Source of the DNA: Anticarsia gemmatalis
Lineage: Eukaryota > Arthropoda > Insecta > Lepidoptera > Erebidae
Length of the DNA stretch: 64,000 nt
Assembly: GCF_050436995.1 (NCBI RefSeq)
Contig: NC_134754.1
Coordinates: 117,001 to 181,000, forward strand
Direction: 5' to 3'
The first letter of the stretch is position 1. Each line of letters begins with the position of its first letter. The translations under genes were made by a program, and so were the position numbers. Positions 24,713 to 32,050 of the stretch are shown in pieces. Under the pieces are notes generated by a model. The model was given only the letters and a program-made list of their open reading frames with translations. It searched no databases and had not been told where the DNA came from.

Positions 24713-27700
24713 GCTACTCAATCACGCCTAAACTACTGAACCAATTTGCATGAAATTTGGTATGGAGGTACTTTGATACCCGAGAAAGGACATAGGCTAC
24801 TTTTTACCCCGGGAAAATGACGCATTTCCCGGGAAAATTCAGGTGGCGAACGAAGTCGCGAATATTCAATATTATAATGACACTGAATTAACAAAATTCC
24901 GTTGTCATGGCAACTGTTTTAATGACGGATATGCCTTAGCGCGATTTTGTTATATTATGAGATATAAATAATTTTCAGAATATTTTTCGTGAAAAAAAAG
25001 CATATTTTATATCATCACGCGACCAATAGGAGCAGAGTAACAGTAAAAAAGTGTTACAAAAACGTGGAAAATTCTAAACCATTCTCTCTTATGTGACGCA
25101 AGCGAAGTTGCGCGGGTCAGCTAGTGATGAATAAAAACAAGCTTTTCAGCATTTCTTGGTAGCAAACGATTACGCTTTTCATTGTAAATGATACCAGCCT
25201 CAGAAAATAACCTACTTTCACTATACACGCTACTTCCAGGAGAAGAAAGATACACTTTAGCAAATTTCGAAAGGTTTGGGTATTGTTTTTCGTTTGCGAA
25301 CCACCACTTGTAAGGGTCGGCCTACTTAGCTCCTAGCAAGCTAGCCTCTTAGCAAAATAGTAATTAAGTTTTATTTTATGTATTATTTTTACACTGACAA
25401 AGCGTTCCGTGACGTGATTTACTCGCAATTGAAACAATACTCGCCTACGATGCGTTGTGTTTATTTGCACCCCGCTCCACCCCTCGTCGCCTGCCGCGCC
25501 TACGCAACGAGGAAAGCAGGTTGCGAATTGTCTTAATCCAGCTAACGCGCCTCCGACAAGCATGAATTTCGTGCCGAATATTCGTCGGCCGAATATTCGG
25601 CGCTTCGGCCGACCGCATTGCCGAATATTCGGTATTCGGTATTCGGCCAATTCACTATTCGTGGCAACTCTAGTAAGTAGTAGTTAAATGGAGCAATCAT
25701 CATGAAGTTAGTGAGGCAGTCGACCAAGTCGTTATTCGCAACTCGTGGACAAGGGAAGCTAAGCAACGTGCAACGTACGCACTCCTTACATCATTCAGGT
25801 AATAGCTACCGTTTAATTGCCGCAATTATCTGGTTTCGCAGATATTTATAGGTTTAGTAATAGGCTGGTACAGAGTCGTATTAAGATTGTGTAATTAATT
25901 AACTTAGATCATAGCTGTAATTTATTAAACCTACTTAACTACACCTATAGTAGCATGATTCGAGTCTCGAGAGTTTGTCATTTAAAATGTACAGCCAAAA
26001 TAGTTTCCATGCCGCCCGCTAGAGGCGCTGAACCGAATGTCACAAATTTCGATGTCTATTTTCGCAGTTAGCATGAAGCTCTCCCGTGCAGATATAACTT
26101 AAATTAAAGTCGACCCCCACTGCTGACCTTGAACGTACACAATATTGACATAGACGACAAACACACACGTACATAAACACACATAATATAAACCAAGTGC
26201 AAATATGAAACACTTGCGTTACACGTAGAGTTTAAGGTCATGATTGAAACAGATGGCGCGGGTGGCGCAGCGGGTGAAATGGAACTTTTGTCTTATCACT
26301 AATATACTAAGTTATATGTTTGAAAGACAAATCTTTTTCTCATAAAGCTTTCAGCTGTCATAGTGCAGCAGGCATACGTGTAAAGTAGTTCGGGCGTCGA
26401 TAGCCACGAGGCACGGATGAACGAATGTTATACAATAATAGTTTCACTCGAGTGCGTATTGATTTTATACTTAAGTAACGCTGATACAGTTCATAAATTA
26501 CTCATTGTTACAATATACAATATCAATCGAAATTGTCGCGAATGAGCCCATTCATTTCAATTTGAATGAGAATTTATGACTATTAATACTTTATCGACCG
26601 TATATTTTATTAGCTTTCGTGTTGGACTGCCGAGCCGGGTCAAACCACACGTAGACATGATTTTCTTTTGTTTACATAAACCCTAATAGTAACCCGAAAT
26701 CTGACTTATTAATAGATTAATAAAAGAGGTTTTCTGTCATCGAAAATGTGAATGTATTAAGACACTTGGACCAATTATTTGGACGAAAATTACATTAATA
26801 TTGATAATTAATTCATTAAATTATTCAACTCTCTATAACGTAATATGGTACATTGTTTCAGATACGGTCGGCGTGGAGCGCTAGTAATAAGCGGGTGCGG
26901 CGCGGGCGTGCTCGGCCTGGTCAAGTCGTTCGTGCCGTCCTACGAGACGTACTTGCTGGCCGAGCTGCTGGAGACCGTGCTCGGCGCCAGCGTGTACCCC
27001 TGCGCCTTCGTGCTCAGTTAGTTCCCATCTTATATGAGCCGGTCGTGGTTCAGAGAACATAGCGTAAAAAGGTTGGCAGACCAAAGAGGTCGGGTGCTTT
27101 TCAACTGCTTTTTCTTATAGATTTAAGGTAAATCCTACACTGCTATGTAGCTAAGTGTTGAGGGAGGTCTAAGCTCAGCAGTGGCTATAGATAATCTACA
27201 AAGACGTGACGACGAAGATAACTGAGACAAAAGAGATATAAATGTAACGAATCAATGCATTGATATATTAACTTAGTCAGTATACTAACTGTAAATAAGG
27301 CACTCCGATCTTCCTCTTTAATTTTAAGAACTTCACTAGTAATATGGTCTGCTACAAACAACTTTGTGAACGACAAGAACCTTTATTTATTATTCATATT
27401 CTTACTTCCAGTGATTGAATGGCTTGGTGTTGAACACCGCATCCTGGCCAGTTTAGTACTCGGGATCCCACTGTCTTTGGGTGCCGCATCTCTTTCACTC
27501 TTGGACTACGTGACTGGGTACTGGAGGACATGGGCGAGATGGGCGTATCCTCCATCTCTTTTACTCTTGCTGTACCCCTGGTTGTTGCCCGAGAGTGTTC
27601 GATGGCTGGTCTCGCGAGGAAGAATGGACGAAGCCGTAGAAGTGATTAAGAAGGCAGCCAAGTGCAACAAGGTGCACCTGCCAAGTGATGCGCTCGAGAA

Positions 27701-29807
27701 GATATTATTGGAGAAGGAACAGTTAGCAGAGAGAGCGGAGTCTAATATTGATGAAGGATTGTTCACGGCGTTGGTCAAGTAAGTATCAAAGTTTTACTGT
27801 CGGGTATATGGACGTTATGACTGCCCCTCTGACAGAGGTATCGGGTTCCGGATAAGAATTTAAAAATGTTCTCAGGGATTGCTTAGAGTAAAGAAGTTCA
27901 ATTACAGAACTTAGTCCCTCGAAGAAAGTAAAGATAGCGACGCCTTTATTTGATTTCTTCCTGGTTCCGAATTTTCTATCATGTCACACAATACTTGTTA
28001 TACAGCTTGAATTATTATGTACACAAATGGGCACTACTAACAAATAACTGCTGTGGTGCAGGTACTCGGCGCTGCGGCGGCGGCTGTGCGTGTGCTTCGT
28101 GTGGTGGATGTCGGCGGTGTTCGTGTTCTACGGGCTGGCGGTGTCGGCGCACGCGCTGGCCGGCTCGCGCCACGCCAACTACGCGCTAGTGGCGGCGGCC
28201 GAGCTGCCCGCGCTGCTCGCCAACACGCTGCTGCTGGACCGCGTGGGCCGCCGCCCGCTCTTCACCGCCGCGCTGCTCATCACCGCCTCCGCGCTCATTG
28301 GCATCTCCTGTCTGCCGCAATGTGAGTAGCACGTAAAGTTGCTTTTTGTGAACTGTAGCACAATTTCCTACAATATGTATAAGAAAATCGTCGGATTTAA
28401 ATATTTATGAAAAAAATTGATCGCAATACGTATTCGGTTAGGCACAGTAGACCCCGGTAGACACCTCAAACTCGTCTTAAACAATGGGTCTTTAATAGTC
28501 TTCATCCTAGCTAGCATATGGCTCAAAATGCGTGCGTGGGAAATGAAAATTACTTTGACTGTAAGAATTGAAAAGTATCTCTCATTTACCGACAATCAAC
28601 GTAGTTTACATTTTCTGGAACATAATACAGTAACATATGGAAGAGGTCACAGATGACAAATTGCGCCACACATTATCATTAGTGCGAGTTGTGACACATA
28701 TGTGATGCATGATGCAGTAACGCCTCACCCCAGGTTATCAGCTGTTCCTCGCCGACGCCGGGTCACTCACAACCACCTCGTGTTTACATTACACAAGGGC
28801 TAGGGGTCAGCGCGTGCGTCCTATTAACTGCGGTTTAGATAAACTTATCTGAGTATTGAATGTTTTATGACTAGTTTCGAGAAAGAACTACATAATTATC
28901 CTTTAGTCAAAGATCACCAAGTCACAGTAAGAAAAAAAAAGAGCTACGTTCAAATTCGTATCATTAAAGTTCTTCAACCTTGTACAGGTGTTTCGCTGTA
29001 ATTGCAGAAAAAAATATCGATATTTTTAGTTTAAACGTGACCAAGATTTATTTTCTCAAGTCAGGATACGGGAGAGGTTAGGTCTTAGATGGAACTCACA
29101 GATTCTTTATTTAATTTTGACCACATGTAGTTATACAGGGTACAAAGATTTAATATGGTGTCTTATTTTTTCCAGCGAGCGGTGGCTGGGCCATAGCGCT
29201 GTTCCTGATCGGCAAGATGGGCGCGACGATGACGCTGAACGCGCTGTACGTGTACACGGCCGAGCTGTTCCCCACCAGGGCGCGGCAGCGGCTGCTGGCC
29301 GCCTGCTCCACGCTCGGCAGGGTCGGGGCTATCGTCTCACCGCTCACGCCTGCACTGGTAAACACCTATTACCTTATTCTAACCTGACCAACAAGACAAA
29401 AGTCTACTGTTTGACGTAGGAATACTTACATTTAATGGCAAATTTCTGTTAATAACAAAAATTGAAAATATCGAATACTCATTTCTCGGTGAAAAAAGAC
29501 AATGTTTCGTCATTCAGATAATCTGAAAAAGTGAGGATGGATAGTTAGATCATGAAAGGGAATAACAATGCCAGACGCTAACTTGCCTAGTTTTCAACTT
29601 ACTTGTTAATCAATCGAAGCAAATGACTAAAATGTGCAACTTCTTTTTCAGGCGACATATAAGTGGTGGTTACCCACAGCGCTGTTCGGCAGCCTGCCGC
29701 TGCTGAGCGCGGCGCTGACGCGGCTGGTGCCGGACACGCTGCACCGGCGCCTGCCCGACTCCTTCGCCGACCTCGACACGCCCGCCGACGTCGCGCAGGA
29801 CGTATGA
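2642..29807 (+). CDS. SLC22-family organic ion transporter, complete, eight coding exons, 525 aa
   Basis: The exons are 2642-2781, 19953-20169, 22300-22400, 26862-27016, 27412-27778, 28062-28321, 29176-29357 and 29652-29807. All introns are GT-AG, and the joined frame is open for 525 codons to a TGA, close to the usual 500-560 aa of the family. The product should be a 12-helix plasma-membrane MFS carrier of small organic ions. TM1 spans about residues 18-40. The extracellular loop, about 41-128, has six cysteines (48, 53, 82, 92, 105, 124) and N-glycosylation sequons at N56 and N100. SDRYGRR (151-157) follows TM2, PESVRW (264-269) follows TM6, DRVGRRP (386-392) follows TM8 and AELFPTRAR (442-450) follows TM10. 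R462 occupies the TM11 position that is Asp in cation-selective OCTs and Arg in OAT/OCTN members, so a zwitterionic or anionic substrate is at least as likely as a cation. The substrate cannot be told from sequence. The N-terminus is short compared with the two paralogous first exons downstream. Confidence 0.93.
2782..6596 (+). other. Gene 1 intron 1, first part, no feature beyond a microsatellite
   Basis: This is AT-rich intron. A small CpG-rich patch lies at about 3690-3780. Small ORFs at 4128-4364 (+) and 4644-4865 (-) have no recognisable similarity and are treated as chance. Confidence 0.5.
5519..5568. repeat. (TATG)n-type microsatellite
   Basis: This is an imperfect run of TGTA/TATG tetranucleotides with a few substitutions, about 50 bases, inside intron 1. 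Confidence 0.8.
6597..7091 (+). repeat. Fold-back element, left arm
   Basis: This is an inverted near-copy of 7747-8240 (about 495 bases) with scattered substitutions. It opens with the minihairpin CTGGGGGCACGGAAGTGCCC at 6597-6616 and includes 8-base subrepeats of the ACTCACTG type near 6838. Confidence 0.85.
7092..7562. mobile_element. Long-TIR palindromic MITE, copy A
   Basis: A 471-bp element that begins ATGCCATCAAAAACATTCTG and ends with its reverse complement. The terminal inverted repeats extend about 190 bases inward and leave a small unique core. No transposase is encoded. Its superfamily is undetermined because no clean target duplication is visible at this nested site. Confidence 0.8.
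7747..8240 (-). repeat. Fold-back element, right arm
   Basis: This is the reverse complement of the left arm, ending in the same GC-rich minihairpin at 8217-8240. It is also the loop between the two larger inverted blocks 7092-7746 and 8241-8889. Confidence 0.85.
8422..8889. mobile_element. Long-TIR palindromic MITE, copy B
   Basis: A second copy of the element at 7092-7562. Its asymmetric core lies in the opposite orientation to copy A, so the two copies form the ends of the larger inverted repeat. Confidence 0.8.
8890..12200 (+). other. Gene 1 intron 1, middle part with CpG-rich patches
   Basis: Mostly AT-rich. CpG-rich patches stand out at about 11411-11500, with a GGTGGAGGTGCG doublet, and at 11761-11828, with repeated CTCGCCCCG-like units. 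They could be regulatory, but no promoter signature or exon was recognised. The ORF at 11633-11863 reads through the second patch and looks like chance. Confidence 0.4.
11946..11981. repeat. Four tandem copies of CTACACACA
   Basis: Four consecutive perfect 9-base units, then a decayed continuation. Confidence 0.85.
12213..12330. repeat. Fragment of a dispersed lepidopteran-type repeat
   Basis: It begins TGTCCCACTACTGGGGAAAG, which resembles the CCCACTGCTGGGCAAGGG motif of other fragments in this window (21091, 39638, 51146). It continues with a stretch recalling degraded LINE/SINE sequence. It is identified by motif memory only. Confidence 0.4.
12675..12760. mobile_element. Fragment of the CGATTCTCTAC-type MITE
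   Basis: CGATTCTCTACTACTATCGA at 12682-12701 is the terminal sequence of a MITE family represented more fully at 47711 and 59721. Only one end is visible here. Confidence 0.5.
13708..13747. repeat. Impure (CA)n microsatellite
   Basis: CA repeats interrupted by CATA units, in intron 1. Confidence 0.7.
14829..14863. repeat. (CA)n microsatellite
   Basis: An almost pure CA run of about 35 bases within a short CpG-rich patch (14755-14890). ORFs on both strands here are translations of the dinucleotide repeat. Confidence 0.9.
15590..15764 (+). mobile_element. Decayed non-autonomous Helitron-like element
   Basis: It starts near CCTATACTAATAATTGTAGG and ends CACGGGCAGAAGCTAGT. This CTAGT-terminated layout matches the better-preserved elements at 24647, 39819 and 61844, although the interior differs. 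Confidence 0.4.
16092..16245 (-). mobile_element. 3' tail of a CR1/jockey-type LINE, minus strand
   Basis: (ATCAAA)n-type repeats at 16092-16117 are the reverse complement of a (GATTTT)n tail. The following sequence is shared with 45616-45774, including CTTATGAGAAGAGCTAGC and AAGAAACTCACGG-like stretches. The short length and 3' end fit a 5'-truncated LINE copy; the clade is uncertain. Confidence 0.5.
16427..16500. repeat. Dispersed repeat fragment
   Basis: ATCACGCCTTTTTGCAATAG followed by GGATAGGCAGAGACC matches the fragment at 54663-54768. Its class is unknown. Confidence 0.5.
16501..18283 (+). other. Gene 1 intron 1, no feature recognised
   Basis: AT-rich sequence with a possible decayed tRNA-type SINE B box (CATTCGATTCCCGG) near 16577. 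Nothing else could be supported. ORFs at 17143-17364 and 17762-17971 look like chance. Confidence 0.4.
18284..18526 (-). repeat. Copy of a dispersed ~245-bp repeat family, minus strand
   Basis: This is the reverse complement of the element at 60228-60472. It ends (on +) with CTAGGTTGACCACTAACCAT, opposite the family's start ATGGTTAGTGGTCAACCTAG. Other copies are at 21931-22270, 38753-38965 and 48290-48390. No TIRs or coding capacity are seen, and translations of it recur as look-alike short ORFs. Confidence 0.75.
18574..19059 (-). other. Unidentified 162-codon ORF antisense in intron 1
   Basis: An uninterrupted reading frame on the minus strand starts at an ATG at 19059 and stops at 18574. 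It is unusually long for the AT-rich surroundings. The translation (cysteine- and histidine-rich first third, several hydrophobic stretches) has no domain I recognise, no signal peptide, and no splice or promoter signal. It lies next to a dispersed repeat. It may be chance, part of a transposon, or an orphan gene, and I cannot claim it is coding. Confidence 0.15.
19195..19262. other. CpG-rich patch in intron 1
   Basis: A compact block of GGCGCGG/GGGGCGG units in AT-rich sequence, about 690 bases upstream of exon 2. It contains Sp1-like GGGGCGGGGC. No exon signature is seen. Confidence 0.4.
19540..19617 (+). promoter_or_regulatory. Candidate internal promoter or enhancer upstream of exon 2
   Basis: Three motifs cluster about 340-410 bases before exon 2: AAGATAAGC (GATA-type) near 19542, a perfect CRE TGACGTCA at 19553-19560, and TATAAAAA at 19610-19617. 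An ATG at 19918 is open in frame through the exon 2 acceptor. Together these could drive a shortened transcript. Individually the motifs are short and could be chance. Confidence 0.2.
19953..20169 (+). CDS. SLC22 gene 1, coding exon 2 (large extracellular loop)
   Basis: It encodes residues 47-119, most of the extracellular loop between TM1 and TM2. CHVPEC (48-53) corresponds to the family's C-x-V-P-x-C element, and W-x-x-W-A-I-P (71-77) precedes another conserved cysteine at 82. Sequons NST (56) and NTT (100) are present. The acceptor is TTTGTTTGTCAG at 19952 and the donor GAG|GTGAGC at 20170, in phase 0. The upstream intron sequence is open in the same frame back to an ATG at 19918. Confidence 0.92.
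21086..21260. repeat. Dispersed repeat fragment (CTGCTGGGCAAGGGTCTCCT type)
   Basis: The motif CTGCTGGGCAAGGGTCTCCT also opens the fragments at 39648 and 51151. It is followed by a diverged stretch about AGGTCTCAGGCC and TCTACCAC. It is probably a 3' fragment of a LINE or SINE; the class is not determined. Confidence 0.5.
21508..21594 (-). mobile_element. tRNA-derived SINE, minus strand
   Basis: Read on the minus strand it has an A-box-like segment, a B box GGGTTTGATTCCCA and the family tail CGGAACAAATATTTGTGCGA. The same tail follows the SINE at 22019. It does not fold as a functional tRNA. Confidence 0.6.
21931..22270 (+). repeat. Dispersed ~245-bp repeat, interrupted by a SINE
   Basis: The left part TGTATGGTTAGTGGTCAA (21931) and the right part with CACCCATCTCTGGAATG (22230-22250) belong to the family at 60228. 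Between them lies the SINE at 22019-22185, so the SINE inserted later. Confidence 0.6.
22019..22185 (+). mobile_element. tRNA-derived SINE nested in an older repeat
   Basis: The A box lies in CTTGGCGTAGAGGTTGAGA, the B box is GTGGGTTCCATTCCCAC, and then comes CGGAACAAATATTTGTGCGA and an A-rich 3' end. It is the same family as 21508-21594 and the decayed copy at 55988. Confidence 0.65.
22300..22400 (+). CDS. SLC22 gene 1, coding exon 3 (end of loop and TM2)
   Basis: It encodes residues 120-152 and part of R153. It opens with F-D-L-A-C, the family's FDLVC-like sequence with the sixth loop cysteine (C124), then TM2 and the start of MFS motif A (G-F-I-S-D-R). The acceptor is ATGTTTCAG and the donor ACAG|GTAAAC, in phase 2. 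Confidence 0.93.
22401..24428 (+). other. Gene 1 intron 3, first part, no feature recognised
   Basis: AT-rich intron with no repeat or exon that I can support. A 64-codon ORF at 22958-23152 with hydrophobic character starts at a non-ATG codon and lacks family resemblance. Confidence 0.5.
24647..25125 (+). mobile_element. Helitron-like non-autonomous element nested in the hAT element
   Basis: It starts TCCATACTAATATTATAAAT, passes through a (TCTG)n run, and ends TGCGCGGGTCAGCTAGT. The ends match the elements at 39819, 40068 and 61844, but the interior is a different version. It lacks TIRs and ends in CTAGT, consistent with Helitrons (3' CTRR). The family placement is from memory of lepidopteran repeats. 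Confidence 0.6.
24678..24713. repeat. (TCTG)n microsatellite
   Basis: About nine tandem TCTG units near the start of the nested Helitron-like element. Confidence 0.9.
25121..25321 (-). pseudogene. hAT transposase C-terminal dimerisation domain remnant
   Basis: The minus strand from 25321 to the stop at 25121-25123 is open for 66 codons. It reads as the hAT C-terminal (hATC) dimerisation region of a ZBED-type transposase: a W-W-x-x-N start, then Y-P-x-L-x-K-x-A, then S-x-x-S-x-S-R-L-F-S-E-A-G and a closing R-N-R-L-L-P. A stop codon immediately precedes it and no upstream catalytic domain remains. The element is dead and would depend on a transposase in trans. The Helitron-like insertion abuts its 3' end. 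Confidence 0.8.
25322..25560 (-). other. hAT element 5' region without intact coding sequence
   Basis: Sequence between the transposase remnant and the subterminal GGCCGAAT repeats, with a GC-rich portion at 25465-25515. No BED finger or catalytic motif could be read. Confidence 0.4.
25958..26080. mobile_element. Fragment of the CGATTCTCTAC-type MITE
   Basis: It contains CGAGAGTTTGTCATTTAAAA and CCGCTAGAGGCGCTGAA, which recur in the element at 59721-60075 and in part at 49650. One terminus is missing. Confidence 0.55.
26081..26861 (+). other. Gene 1 intron 3, last part, no feature recognised
   Basis: AT-rich sequence ending in the exon 4 acceptor. No repeat or exon is seen. Confidence 0.5.
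26862..27016 (+). CDS. SLC22 gene 1, coding exon 4 (motif A, TM3, TM4)
   Basis: It encodes residues 153-204 and the first base of M205. It completes motif A (D-R-Y-G-R-R, 152-157), then two hydrophobic stretches typical of TM3 and TM4. The acceptor is TTGTTTCAG and the donor A|GTTAGT, in phase 1. Short ORFs on the opposite strand and in another frame are shadows of this exon. Confidence 0.9.
27412..27778 (+). CDS. SLC22 gene 1, coding exon 5 (TM5, TM6, start of central loop)
   Basis: It encodes residues 205-326 and part of K327. M-I-E-W-L-G-V matches the family's E-x-x-G stretch before TM5, two hydrophobic helices follow, and then the diagnostic PESVRWLVSRGR (264-275) opens the central cytoplasmic loop. 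The acceptor is CTTACTTCCAG and the donor AA|GTAAGT, in phase 2. Base usage is unlike the neighbouring exons: only 14 of its first 30 full codons end in G or C, against all 30 in exon 6. Confidence 0.93.
28062..28321 (+). CDS. SLC22 gene 1, coding exon 6 (TM7, TM8, motif DRVGRRP)
   Basis: It encodes residues 327-413 and the first base of S414. W-W-x-x-x-x-x-x-Y-G-L (341-352) is the TM7 pattern of SLC22, and D-R-V-G-R-R-P (386-392) is the repeated MFS loop motif. The acceptor is GTGGTGCAG and the donor AAT|GTGAGT, in phase 1. GC content is very high, which opens long reading frames in the other frames as well. Confidence 0.92.
28322..29175 (+). other. Gene 1 intron 6
   Basis: An 854-base GT-AG intron with GTGAGT donor and TTTTTTCCAG acceptor. 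ORFs on both strands at 28368-28656 are non-coding by appearance. No repeat was recognised. Confidence 0.6.
29176..29357 (+). CDS. SLC22 gene 1, coding exon 7 (TM10 and TM11)
   Basis: It encodes residues 414-474. Y-T-A-E-L-F-P-T-R-A-R (440-450) is the family's E-L-Y-P-T-x-x-R motif after TM10, followed by C-S-T-L-G-R-V-G (457-464). R462 takes the place of the substrate-binding Asp of OCTs. The acceptor is TTTTTTCCAG and the donor CTG|GTAAAC, in phase 0. Confidence 0.93.
29652..29807 (+). CDS. SLC22 gene 1, coding exon 8 (TM12 and C-terminus)
   Basis: It encodes residues 475-525 and the stop TGA at 29805-29807. TM12 is followed by L-P-D-S-F-A-D-L (residues about 508-515), the family's conserved L-P-D-T/S C-terminal tail. 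The acceptor is TTCTTTTTCAG, in phase 0. Confidence 0.92.
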   Translation, partial: ATYKWWLPTALFGSLPLLSAALTRLVPDTLHRRLPDSFADLDTPADVAQDV

Positions 29808-30030
29808 TCGCACCGACTACACGCTGTCACGGCTCACGACACTCGAAGGAACCAAGAACACTATAAACTTCTATCAAGACATTAAGAACTACTTAGAAGA
29901 GAAAAGGAAATTTTTTGAAGCTTTTTGGATTTTTTTCCCCGAAGAATATGTGTCTTCCATTTGAAGTCATAATTAAAAAAGAATGACGTACTCGAAATAG
30001 TATTTGGATCCATTTTGTAAATTAAATTTT
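29808..30030 (+). other. Probable 3' UTR of the first SLC22 gene
   Basis: AT-rich sequence directly after the TGA at 29805. There is no canonical AATAAA close by; ATTAAA occurs at 29972 and 30021, and the first AATAAA is far away at 31188. The 3' end is unassigned. Confidence 0.3.
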
Positions 30031-31799
30031 GTACTGGAGGACCTGAAGCCAGGAACTTTTTGAAACGATTTTAAAAGATTTGCATTTCAATATACTGTCT
30101 TGTCTCAAATGTGCTTTAAAGAGTGATTTATTGACAGACTTTGAATAGAACCTTTTTTTGGAAATCTTTATTATAATATTATATATAAAATTTAGCTGTT
30201 CCGTCGAGTAGTTGTGTAGTTAGTTGCATTCCTTTAGTCAGTGGAGAAGCTCACACGTTACTTTAATGTCCACTAACATAGTACTAGTTCGCTTCTGAAG
30301 CGATTCTTTTAAAAAGAAACTAAAACAATTAGACTTATTGATGGTGCATCTGATGTAAAACGACATCTTGATGTTAGCTGCGTTTGTTCACGAGCCGGTC
30401 GAGCGTGGCGGGGCGAACCAATGCGGCTAGTGTGTGGATGTTGTTATAGTGTAGTAAGATATCATTATGAGATTGTTGTAATATACATAAGGTAGTGTTA
30501 GACGGTGTTGTGTGTTGCACGGAATAACTAACACAAGAGTAAATGTGGGCGTGTCGCGCGTGCCGTATAAAGTATGTGGAGCTATACATACCCAAGTACT
30601 AAGCTAAGATACGACACTAAAAACACGTAGATAGAATTCCGACATAAAGGCAGAAAGTATTAGTGAAAAATACGACTAAGGCAGGTCATTTTCATTTGTA
30701 ATAGTCGTGTATTTCTTCCCATATTTCAGTATGCGTTAAAATGTCATCGGTTGACTTTGGCGACAGCCATCTTCGACAAAATAGTATGGCATATCCTTTC
30801 TTGTGTTAGTTAATCCTTGGTATGCAGTATGTGTGCGTGGTCCCACACGGCGAGGTGTCGCGCGTCGCTGTATGACACGCGGCGCGCGCACTGCTCTCAT
30901 GTCTCACCTCACTGTGCTACAGTAACAGTGATGTACTGGGAAACAACTAGCTTAGGAATCAACCAACTGATTTATTAATTGAATTAATTAAATGAAACGA
31001 ATTATGATTAGATTTAAGAATACAGTTTGTTTAAATTTTTACTATTAATGATAATAATGAGTAAAAATTCAAATGAACTGCGTATACAGATATTTGTTTT
31101 AGATTTAAGTTACTCTAGACGTGAACGTGTAAGAGGTAGAGTAAAGTTTCAATGTAATTGAACATCCATTCTCAGGAACTGAATTTGAATAAACTTGAAG
31201 TAACACCTTACAATATTAATTATTTAATAAGTGATCTCAAAGAGTCTGTCGTCTGTAAGACGCAGTTTCAAGTTTCAAATAAAAGTACAAAAGATGACAA
31301 TAATATTGAGAATGAGGAGACATTGTATCAGTGGCTTCTGTCGAATTATTTATATTAAGATATATCTGTAACATGTATGTAAGATGTTCATATGTAAACA
31401 AACGATCGTTCAAACTTGCTCACGATGTAAACAAATTAACAAATGAACTTGCAATGTAAGCATTTGTAGGACATTTGGTTTGTCAACTAAGCATTGAATT
31501 CAATATTAATCAGATTGGAAATGATGAAATACCTAAATATCTATAGGCTTAAAAATAAACGCCTTGTTACTCTATTTTATAATTATAATAATATCTGCTT
31601 GAGCAATCAAATAGACAAAAGAGAAAAAACTAGATACAACGCAGTTGCTACAGAACAGATTCTATTAAGACTTGATGGACCTTTTAAACCCGAGTTGACA
31701 TGAAAAGTAAAAGTTTGTTTACATTATCAGTAAGTTGTGTAGACGTTTGTTAAATAAGACGTATATTTATAAGTATATTGACTTGATGTCTCCACGCTT
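30031..31799. other. Intergenic DNA, no feature recognised
   Basis: AT-rich. Small ORFs at 30374-30595 (-), 31158-31358 (+) and 31494-31703 (+) have no family resemblance, and the first + one starts at TTG. Part may be a long 3' UTR of the gene ending at 29807. Confidence 0.4.
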
Positions 31800-32050
31800 T
31801 AGCCGGTTTTACACACACACTTTATCGCACGTTATCAGGAGCGTGCAGGATTACGCGTGGGAAAGCCCGCGCGCACGCCCGGTTGTTGTATCATGCGTGA
31901 TAGAGTGTGTGTTTAAAGGTGGCTATTGTCAATGCGTAAACAACGCATGTCCGGCGCGTTGTCAATGCATTGTACACGCTACGTCCATGTATTGGCTACT
32001 CGTTGCATATGCGTTGTCCACGCGTTGCCTACACGTTGTCCACCAATAAG
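31800..32050. repeat. Internally repetitive dispersed element
   Basis: From 31925 the sequence repeats a CGTTGTC/CGTTGCC-centred unit at about 11-12 base intervals (for example CGCGTTGCCTACACGTTGTC at 32020-32039), after a CACACAC stretch at 31810. ORFs here are translations of this unit. It is probably a MITE or satellite-bearing element; the ends are not resolved. Confidence 0.5.

Larger units (their letters stand above)
24437..25672 (-). mobile_element. Non-autonomous hAT transposon with 8-bp target duplication
   Basis: A 1236-bp element in intron 3. It begins TAGAGATGCCACGAAT and ends ATTCGTGGCAACTCTA, inverted repeats with one mismatch. The flanks are identical 8-bp duplications, GTAAGTAG, at 24429-24436 and 25673-25680, the size typical of hAT elements. 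Subterminal blocks are rich in ATTCGGCC/GGCCGAAT repeats at 24440-24540 and 25570-25650. The minus strand keeps a remnant of the transposase C-terminus (25121-25321), and a Helitron-like element is inserted at 24647-25125. Short ORFs across both ends translate the GGCCGAAT repeats. Confidence 0.9.
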
